Below, piece after piece: positions 57,887 through 64,000 of a stretch of DNA of 64,000 nucleotides. Within the stretch, counting starts at the first letter, position 1, and every line of letters starts with the position of its first letter. The notes beneath the pieces were generated by a model. The model was not told where the DNA came from. It saw only the letters and a list, made by a program, of their open reading frames with translations, and made no database searches. This stretch comes from JBDIAG01 sp963835085 (GTDB lineage Bacteria > Actinomycetota > Actinomycetes > Actinomycetales > CAWJMD01): positions 372,001-436,000 of the forward strand of contig CAWIED010000002.1 in assembly GCA_963835085.1 (NCBI GenBank), read 5' to 3'. The position numbers were made by a program, and so were the translations under genes.

Positions 57887-60232
57887 ATGGCTTACATGGT
57901 CGCTCAGGACGGTCGTCTTAGACTAGCAAATCTGCTGGTTGAAGGTCTCGAACTAGGTTCTGGCAAGTTCGAGGTTGATGTCGGCAACGAGTTGTTCGCC
58001 GCGTTTGGCCTCGATCTGAATGAGATCGACAGGTCCGTTGCCGCGAGCACTCGGGATCGTGCGTCCGTGCTGAGAGAGCAGGCGGCGAATGCACTCGCAG
58101 CGGCTGTGCCGTCAACGGCCGCCCTACTAAACGCGTTGGTCCGAGTCGGAGGCCGGTTCGTCCTGATGGTCGAGGAGATCTACGAACTCCTCGCTCACTG
58201 CGCGGTCTCCACGGCGGGTACCAACGAGGTGTTCACCATAAGTAGAGGTGAGCTCGACGAGGATGGGTTGAGTATCAGCCCGGCGTTTGTCGAGCAGGTT
58301 CGCCACGTCGAGTCCCGGCTCGTGAGTCAGACCACCGGACGAGCAGATATCCGGCGGCTGAACTCACTGGTGGGACTGGACAACGGCGTGCCCTACGGCA
58401 GTTGGCCGTTAGAGGGCGACAAGTCAAAACGGAAACGCTTTCGCCTCACCGCAGCGGTGTTGCAGGTTCCCCGCATGGCGGAGTTATGGGCACGCCGCGC
58501 CCGTGAGGATGGTGGATGGTTAGCGGCAGCCGCAGCTGGCAAGGAGGCGACGCGGGCATCAGAGGTCTTCATAGCAGCAGCCGAACGTGTGGTCGCCGCC
58601 CACGCCGCGCACCTCGACTTCCTCTTGGCTGAGGTCGGCGAGGTGGACGCTATCGTGAGTGCCGCATACGGCCACGACCTGAAGGACTGGGAGCTCCGAG
58701 CGGTCTCGGACGAGGTGGAGCGCTTCCAACGGGACGGACTTCTCGCGTCGGTTGCGGTAGAGAACCAAATCGAAGGTCTCAAAGAGATGTCCTGCGTCGG
58801 ACTGCGCGACGGCAAGCCGACCGCTATCCCCACGGCCGAGTTCGGCGGTGGTGGGGTCAGTGACCTTGCCTGCGTCTGTGCGATGTACCGGCTCGGCCTG
58901 CGACCGCGCGACGACCGCGAAATTCAGGACGTTCAGACTCCGCTGGATGCCTTGGCATGGGCTACCAGACTGCAGAACGGGTGCCTGGAGGTGGCGAGCT
59001 GGCTGGACCGCCAAGCCATCGAAGTCACAGGCCAGGTCGACAACGAGACTCTCGTTGAATGGGTCGAAGAGCTGTTGAATCTGCCGCTTTGGCGGCAGCG
59101 GAGCCTGCTGTACGAGGTGTGGCTATTGATCGCCACGCTGCGTGCCTGCGAGGCCGACGGCTGGAGGATCGCTCTCTCGGGGCTGAAGCGACGTGGCGAA
59201 ATTTGGCACCTTTCTATATCACCGCTGCCCGACCCAGTGGCAGAACTGTCTCGATCCCATCCGGACATCACACTGGAGGTTTGGCGGGAGCCCCGCCGGG
59301 AAGCCGTAGGCGGTGGCGTCCTCACGCCGGACGTCACGATTAGCTCGGCAGGAACTTACGCCAGGGATCTGATCGTCGTAGAGGCCAAGGACCGGGTGAA
59401 GATGTTGAGCGGTGTGAACAGCACAAGCGCACCTGCACGCCAGTCGACGAGGGCTGTTCCGTCGCTTCCGGAGCACTCGGCGCTGGGGGTGGCCACTACA
59501 TACGCCCGGAAGCTGCGACCGACGCTGACGTGGGTCTGCAACCACGTGGACTTCCGGGGCCATGTCGAAGCCGGGCAGAACCATGGCGATCCATGGACGT
59601 CTGTCCACGTTGCAGACCGATTCCGCCCCGGCAACGTGCCTTCCGCATTTGCCGCCACGTGTGCTGCGGCATTGCGCCCCATGCACATCACAACGCCGGA
59701 GCCGACCGCGGCCTCATCGCTCTCCGAGGCGGTCGCACACGTCACGCTCGTTGTGGATGCGACCCACAGCAGCGAGCAGGCGTGGACCGAAGCAGCCCGT
59801 TGCCTCCGAAGGGCCAGTGCCATGAGGAGAGTATGCGTCGTTCTCTATACGGATCATCAGTACGACGAGCCATTCCTGGCGCTGCCTTTGGGCCCGTTCA
59901 CAACGGCCGACGACCTGATCGCGGCTGTCAGCGCCGTGACTCGCGGCCATGACGACGGCTTTGGCGCCGCGTTGGAGGACGCCCTTCGATGCTGCCGCGA
60001 CATCGCCGCAAATGTGGGCCCCCACACTGTGCTGATCATTGCCGACAACGCGCCTCGCTCGCCGGAGCAGTGCCCTGCTGGGATTGATGCCACGGAGGAG
60101 GTTGCACACCTCATAGAGTTGGAATGCGAGGTATGGCTGGCCAACGATTGGCTCAATGAGCCCGCGCGGGAATGGATTCGGGCGCTGGATATGCCTATCA
60201 GGTTGGCGCCTCTGTCAGACCTACTCGCCTGA
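57887..60232 (+). CDS. Large PD-(D/E)XK nuclease-like protein with VWA-like C-terminus
   Basis: 781 residues from ATG 57887 (GGAAGG before it). Residues 1-390 are mainly helical with no named domain. Residues 405-505 have a restriction-type nuclease core: E410 in SLLYEVWLLIATLRACEADG, P481-D482 in LTPDVTIS and E499-x-K501 in LIVVEAKDR; the YE...W and TPD...EAK layout recalls McrC/DUF2357 proteins. From 617 on, VAHVTLVVDATHSSEQAW, RVCVVLYTDHQYDE, DDGFGAALEDALRCC and VLIIADNAPRSPEQ form a von Willebrand A-like fold. No signal peptide. It stands alone, and debris surrounds it. A defence role is plausible. Confidence 0.6.
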   Translation: MAYMVAQDGRLRLANLLVEGLELGSGKFEVDVGNELFAAFGLDLNEIDRSVAASTRDRASVLREQAANALAAAVPSTAALLNALVRVGGRFVLMVEEIYELLAHCAVSTAGTNEVFTISRGELDEDGLSISPAFVEQVRHVESRLVSQTTGRADIRRLNSLVGLDNGVPYGSWPLEGDKSKRKRFRLTAAVLQVPRMAELWARRAREDGGWLAAAAAGKEATRASEVFIAAAERVVAAHAAHLDFLLAEVGEVDAIVSAAYGHDLKDWELRAVSDEVERFQRDGLLASVAVENQIEGLKEMSCVGLRDGKPTAIPTAEFGGGGVSDLACVCAMYRLGLRPRDDREIQDVQTPLDALAWATRLQNGCLEVASWLDRQAIEVTGQVDNETLVEWVEELLNLPLWRQRSLLYEVWLLIATLRACEADGWRIALSGLKRRGEIWHLSISPLPDPVAELSRSHPDITLEVWREPRREAVGGGVLTPDVTISSAGTYARDLIVVEAKDRVKMLSGVNSTSAPARQSTRAVPSLPEHSALGVATTYARKLRPTLTWVCNHVDFRGHVEAGQNHGDPWTSVHVADRFRPGNVPSAFAATCAAALRPMHITTPEPTAASSLSEAVAHVTLVVDATHSSEQAWTEAARCLRRASAMRRVCVVLYTDHQYDEPFLALPLGPFTTADDLIAAVSAVTRGHDDGFGAALEDALRCCRDIAANVGPHTVLIIADNAPRSPEQCPAGIDATEEVAHLIELECEVWLANDWLNEPAREWIRALDMPIRLAPLSDLLA

Positions 60233-60936
60233 CAGAGGGGGCATTCCTGACGAGCGCGGCCGCGGTGCTGTAGGCGCTGGATAGCGTTTCGGCGGCCCGT
60301 TTGATATCCAACTGCAGGAAGTCGACCAGGATCCGGTGTGCGACCCGTGTCCGCTGCTCCGGTCCAGAGTCCTAGTTTGGCGCTTCACAGACTCATCGGT
60401 GGTGGAGGCGTCGGGGTCGGTCTCTCGTCGCCAGTAGTGCGTGTGTGCCAGCAGAAAGAGCTCTGCCGGGATTCCTAGCTGGCGCGACGCGGTTCGTACG
60501 GGAACGTCGCGGACCCTCCTCCGAATTCCGGCGCCAACGGGCCACCCACTGGATCGCCGTACCACCGACGAACCGGGAAGTAGGCGTTCGACCAGCGCGT
60601 AACTGCGAAGGGAGCGCCATGGTGGGCTACGAGGGCATTGCGTGGCCAGCCATCGTCCAGGGCATATCGGCCGCTGTAGAAAATGCCATCGTCGCCGGCC
60701 GGCGGACACATCGGATACTCGCGCTCAATCTGGCGGCGATGGAACTTCACGTTTCGACCGTCAAGCAGGAAGGACGCATGCGCCAGCGGCGAGCCGAGCG
60801 TGACGAAGTCGGTGACGAGCCAGCTCATGCCGCGGCCGTCTCCCGAACCACCGGGTCGGCACGTTACGGGTCCTGCCTGCCGCGGTCGTGGACGACCTGC
60901 GCCGGATGCTTCGGAACAAGGCCGACTCCGGGTCAC
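60230..60936 (-). pseudogene. Lipase-like/alpha-beta-fold hypothetical protein, broken
   Basis: From 60936 inward: MSWLVTDFVTLGSPLAHASF, CPPAGDDGIFYSGRYALDDG, NALVAHHGAPFAVTRWSNAY, FPVRRWYGDPVGGPLAPEFG. Then a shift near 60,530, and RDVPVRTASRQLGIPAELFL, LAHTHYWRRETDPDASTT in another frame. The N-terminal part with the Ser nucleophile is absent. Family: exported lipase-like proteins of unknown function. Convergent with the nuclease-VWA gene. Confidence 0.55.
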
Positions 60937-60954
60937 ACCGACTGTGCGGCGCGG

Positions 60955-61209
60955 CTAGGCGCGTTCCGTTGGTGGATGAGCCACCCGATTTGCGGGTGAC
61001 GTTGGCGGCCGCTTTTGCGACAGATTTGCGGCGCTCCCTACTTCTCTGGCTGGGAGGAGATTCACTTCCTCCGCGAGTGCGGGGTCGAGGCCAAGCTCGG
61101 TGAGACGCTCGGGCAGCAGCTTCAGAATGTCGGCGACAACTTGAGCAGCAGCGTCTAATGCTTCGTTATTACCTGACGGATCGGTTAAGTGGTCGGGTTG
61201 TCCGGTCAT
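60955..61209 (-). CDS. Small hypothetical protein
   Basis: 84 residues, GGGGAGACGCC before ATG 61209. A helical middle (NNEALDAAAQVVADILKLLP, ERLTELGLDPALAEEVNLLP) and a Pro-rich tail. No family recognised; the tail after RVAHPPTERA may be a read-through beyond a truncation. Its first 35 bp are duplicated upstream. Confidence 0.4.
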   Translation of the reverse strand: MTGQPDHLTDPSGNNEALDAAAQVVADILKLLPERLTELGLDPALAEEVNLLPAREVGSAANLSQKRPPTSPANRVAHPPTERA

Positions 61210-61276
61210 GGCGTCTCCCCTTCAGGGCGTGTCTCGTAGGGTATCTGACGGCTCGGTTGAGTGGTCGGGTTCGCCG
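61170..61276. repeat. Two 35-bp imperfect direct repeats
   Basis: CTGACGGATCGGTTAAGTGG (from 61172) and CTGACGGCTCGGTTGAGTGG (from 61244), each followed by TCGGGTT and a G/C-rich end. The first copy covers the start of the small gene. The spacing of 72 bp suggests a local duplication. Confidence 0.5.
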
Positions 61277-61599
61277 GCTGCTGAGCTCGGCGGGGCAGGC
61301 GCCGCGATTGCGGCCGTGTGAGCGGGGCGATGGGGCACCGCTTGAGGGGGCATTGGACTGGGACATGCGAGGGCCTTTCCGGGCAGGGGCTGTATCTATC
61401 CATCGGCTGCGGCATTTTGTCAACTTTGTGCTCATGAGGCTCAATTCGAAATGTACATTCGTCGATATGTAAGCGGACGTCTCGGTTGCCGCGCGGCAGG
61501 TGACTTTGCTAAGCGTAATCACTAACCGAAAGTGATGAAATGAGCCGGGTTTATCCAGATTGAGACTGTCCGGCTGGGAAGGTAGAGGCTAACTAATAG

Positions 61600-62241
61600 C
61601 TACTTCCCGACGAGCATCGCTAGCCAGGTGCCTGTAAGCATAAATGGCCCCATGGGGATACGCGTGCGCGTAGTGACCCTGCGGGAGACGAGTAAGAATG
61701 CCCCGATGATGCCGCCAAGAACGAAGGTCAAGAGGGGCGTGAGAGCGATTGAAGGCCATCCACAGAAGCCCGTGTACAACCCGAGAACTGCACCGAGTCT
61801 GACGTCTCCCCCACCGATACCCCTGCGGGAGATAGCTCGCAGCGCCCAATAGCCGACATAAGTCAGGAGCCCTCCGACCAGAAGCCGGACGATGACCGTT
61901 GCGGCCGCTCCCTCGGCGAGGACAGCGGCAGATAGACCCACGGAAGCAACGACGATACTTGGCAGCACGATAGCGTTCGGCAGGCGCAGCTTCTCGATAT
62001 CGATCATCGCCAGCGGCACCGAGATGGTCGCCAGGTAGAGCAGTGCTGGGAGGTGCCACTGGGGGCCGTCGATCCAGGCGGACAGGCCGAACAACACTCC
62101 CGTCATGGTTGCCTCGATCACGCTACGCGCGTGACTCGCCCGCGTGCGCCATCGCCGCGTGAGCCAGGAGGCCCCCACGCCCACCGGGACTCCTGCCAGC
62201 GCGCAGGCCAGGATGAACACCGTCCCCATCATGGCCTTCAT
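61600..62241 (-). CDS. Prepilin peptidase (A24 family)
   Basis: 213 residues from ATG 62241. Six to seven helices; catalytic Asp in VPLAMIDIEKLRLPNAIVLP and the second in RGIGGGDVRLGAVLGLYTGF (GxGD). These aspartyl proteases remove leader peptides from type IV pilin/Tad-type prepilins. The N-terminal methylase domain of PilD is absent, as in TadV/CpaA. No pilin genes lie in the window. Start could also be the Met at 62232. Confidence 0.87.
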   Translation of the reverse strand: MKAMMGTVFILACALAGVPVGVGASWLTRRWRTRASHARSVIEATMTGVLFGLSAWIDGPQWHLPALLYLATISVPLAMIDIEKLRLPNAIVLPSIVVASVGLSAAVLAEGAAATVIVRLLVGGLLTYVGYWALRAISRRGIGGGDVRLGAVLGLYTGFCGWPSIALTPLLTFVLGGIIGAFLLVSRRVTTRTRIPMGPFMLTGTWLAMLVGK

Positions 62242-62254
62242 CACCCCACCAGTC

Positions 62255-62713
62255 TCACCAGAGGGTGTCTTGCGAACAGCCGAGCTGCACCCGGCGAAGC
62301 CACGGCTGCCGGATGCTGGTCTCGTCGAAGATCCGGCCGCCAGGGGCACGCCCGTCGGTCAGCCGGGTCGGAGCGTGGACATGGTCGCCAGCGACAAGCT
62401 GGCACGGCAGATTGCCGCAGCCGTGCACGAGGCCACCCGTCCGCTCGAGGCACTCGACGCCACGAGCGAGGGCGTACCCGAAACGATGCGCCTCGACAGC
62501 GACTGTGCGCCCGTCGACTCGTCCAAGACTGAATCGGCCGTGCCCGTCAAGGGTCTGTTCGCCAATCCACCACAGACAGGATGATCCGTCGACCGCGTAG
62601 AGGTCGGCGCGGTAGCGAGCGATGGTGGCCGGATCCTGCAGCGCCCAGATGAGGACGTCGCGCGGGGTCACGCGCTGCACCGGTCTTGGGTGCGACCTCC
62701 GCCAAGCTGCCAT
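62255..62713 (-). CDS. HNH endonuclease-like protein
   Basis: About 152 residues from a possible ATG 62713; longer frames exist. VTPRDVLIWALQDPATIARY leads into SSCLWWIGEQTLDGHGRFSL, VEAHRFGYALARGVECLERT, GGLVHGCGNLPCQLVAGDHV. This is the zinc-knuckle HNH layout (W-x-G, AHR, xxxVHxC-xNPxC), but the second half is degenerate: L in place of N before P. The C-terminal 30 residues lack the usual basic end. It could be an inactive copy. It ends 13 bp before the prepilin peptidase start. Confidence 0.55.
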   Translation of the reverse strand: MAAWRRSHPRPVQRVTPRDVLIWALQDPATIARYRADLYAVDGSSCLWWIGEQTLDGHGRFSLGRVDGRTVAVEAHRFGYALARGVECLERTGGLVHGCGNLPCQLVAGDHVHAPTRLTDGRAPGGRIFDETSIRQPWLRRVQLGCSQDTLW

Positions 62714-63157
62714 GCTGACGACCCGTCGCCCTCCATCAGGGCAGCGACCGCTGCCACGGGCAAGCCCGGCGACAGTGCCCGGCAGGAGCTCACTGTCGGC
62801 GATTTCGAACCCTGTCACCCCGCACCTGCCTTCGGCCTTTTCAAAGAAGACCACGCAGCCGACGTCACCGCTCCAACCACCCGACGCGAATAGAACACAA
62901 CGCACGACACCCACAGTCGCGCCCTCTCACGTTCTGTAACCGCAATAGCTAGTTCCCCTCCAACACACCTCTTGCACCCTGGGCGAAAGAGCCGCTTATC
63001 AACTCCAAGTTGACTGGTTCCGATCGTGCGCGGGGGCGGATGCCGGGTGGTCGCCGTGGGTGGACGAGTGTCGATGCAGGTCAGGTGGACGGCGGCGATG
63101 CGTGGTAACTTGCAGTTGTCATTGTCGCGTTTAAGTTTACAGCGGTGAGGAGTGTTC

Positions 63158-64000
63158 GTGGACGTTCCTGGTGCCGCGCCCCTGTCTCTGGCGCCGGGTG
63201 TGATTCATCTCGACGAGCCTGCGGCGGTGTTCAACGCGATGGTCGCGGGCTGGGCGCGGCAGATGAAGTCGCGGCTGTTGGCCGATGCGACGGTCGAAGC
63301 ACGGACCCGGTTGATCGAACGGTTCACGACCTTCGTGGGGACGCATCCGTGGGAGTGGACCGCGGGTGATGTCGAGGACTTCACGATGTCGCTGATGTCG
63401 GGCAGCGAGCGTCTTGCTCCGTCGACGATCAGGGGCCATCACGTCACGTTGCGGCTGTTCTGCGACTACGTCTTGGATGGCCGCTACGGCTGGGTGGATC
63501 AGTGCGAGGAACGGTTCGGGAAGATCCCGTCCCAGGTCTGCCACGACTTCAACACCGCGGTGCATCTGGTCGACTACGAGGGCCGACCGGAGCGTCGCCC
63601 GTTCTCCTACGACGAGCTCCAGACACTGTTCGACTACCTCGACGCCCGGGTGGAGAAGATCGCCCGCTCTGGCCGCAAGGGAGCGTTGGCGGCGTTGCGG
63701 GACGCACAGATGGTCAAGACCGCCTACGCGTTCGGGCTACGGCGCCGGGAGTTGTGCTTCCTTGACATCGCCGACCTTCGCCCGAACCCGTCGATGCCTG
63801 CGTGGGGCACCTACGGGGCGCTGCATGTGCGCTACGCGAAATCAGTTCGTGGCAGCACACCACGACGCCGCACGGTGCTCGCGGTCCCGGAGTTCGACTG
63901 GGCCATCGACGGGCTACGCCAGTGGACCGAACAAGCCCGACCGTTGTTGAACCCTGGCGAGCGGGGCGAGCTGTGGCTGACCGAACGCCGGTCCCGGGTG
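63158..64000 (+). CDS. Tyrosine recombinase/integrase, 3' end outside window
   Basis: 281 codons visible from GTG 63158, with GAGGAG five bases ahead. N-terminal SAM-like domain: VIHLDEPAAVFNAMVAGWAR, VEARTRLIERFTTFVGTHPW, STIRGHHVTLRLFCDYVLDG. Catalytic domain start: RKGALAALRDAQMVKTAYAF, GLRRRELCFLDIADLR (Arg in the conserved box). This is the type found in recombinase groups (TnpA/B/C or Rit-like) in actinomycetes. The catalytic His-x-x-Arg and Tyr are beyond the edge, so integrity cannot be judged. Confidence 0.85.
   Translation, partial: MDVPGAAPLSLAPGVIHLDEPAAVFNAMVAGWARQMKSRLLADATVEARTRLIERFTTFVGTHPWEWTAGDVEDFTMSLMSGSERLAPSTIRGHHVTLRLFCDYVLDGRYGWVDQCEERFGKIPSQVCHDFNTAVHLVDYEGRPERRPFSYDELQTLFDYLDARVEKIARSGRKGALAALRDAQMVKTAYAFGLRRRELCFLDIADLRPNPSMPAWGTYGALHVRYAKSVRGSTPRRRTVLAVPEFDWAIDGLRQWTEQARPLLNPGERGELWLTERRSRV

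Overview
The window is high-GC DNA from an actinomycete. This rests on family content (TipAS-type MerR, DUF2975, DUF5996, DUF3039 and DUF427 proteins), frequent GTG starts, several promoters that appear to give leaderless messages, and actinobacterial IS1380-type and recombinase genes. The genus cannot be fixed from the sequence. No intact rRNA or tRNA gene is present.

Positions 1-22,630 look mostly like ordinary chromosome. They hold universal stress proteins, a TipA-like regulator, an ArsB-like permease with a Usp partner, a DEAD-box RNA helicase, a membrane-anchored HTH protein divergent from a secreted beta-helix protein, a VapBC module, a DUF2975/HTH pair, a VOC-ArsR-SRPBCC operon, a papain-like protease fused to a seven-bladed lectin propeller, and an AraC regulator divergent from an alpha/beta hydrolase. 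An IS1380-type element (18,348-20,045) has cut a DUF5996 gene in two and left a 5-bp target duplication.

Positions 22,700-46,400 are a mosaic punctuated by four copies of the 3' half of tRNA-Arg(ACG), near 23.4, 34.0, 37.7 and 46.1 kb. Each copy is paired with a hairpin, and two of the four follow broken tyrosine-recombinase remnants. This looks like serial integration at one tRNA site followed by decay. Cargo between the copies: (A-B) two ricin-type lectins, a TPP-riboswitch thiamine operon (thiO-thiS-thiG-thiF) divergent from thiE, and an HTH/DUF4389/DUF4386 cluster; (B-C) an AbiE-type toxin-antitoxin pair and an excisionase-like antitoxin with a frameshifted PIN toxin; (C-D) an aromatic-ring catabolic island (flavin hydroxylase, MhpB-type extradiol dioxygenase, MhpC-type hydrolase, Zn-alcohol dehydrogenase, isochorismatase-fold hydrolase) around a GntR/FCD regulator, whose candidate operators share the core CTGGCATGC.

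Positions 46,400-64,000 are also accessory. They hold a DUF3039 fusion protein, an orphan antitoxin, a decayed DUF433/DUF5615 toxin-antitoxin pair (a second DUF5615 relic lies at 31 kb), integrase and IS110 debris, a secreted HEWGH metalloprotease-like protein, a secreted SH3-amidase, a two-component system with an unusually built kinase, a large orphan protein combining a PD-(D/E)XK nuclease signature with a von Willebrand-like C-terminus (57,887-60,232, the best candidate for an undescribed system), a prepilin peptidase, an HNH protein and a tyrosine recombinase running off the right edge.

Many genes carry a single-base frameshift (HTH at 10,275; GIY-YIG at 11,143; SnoaL at 24,573; thiG at 28,030; PIN at 37,123). 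Some of these sit in otherwise intact operons, so a share of them may be sequence errors rather than true decay.
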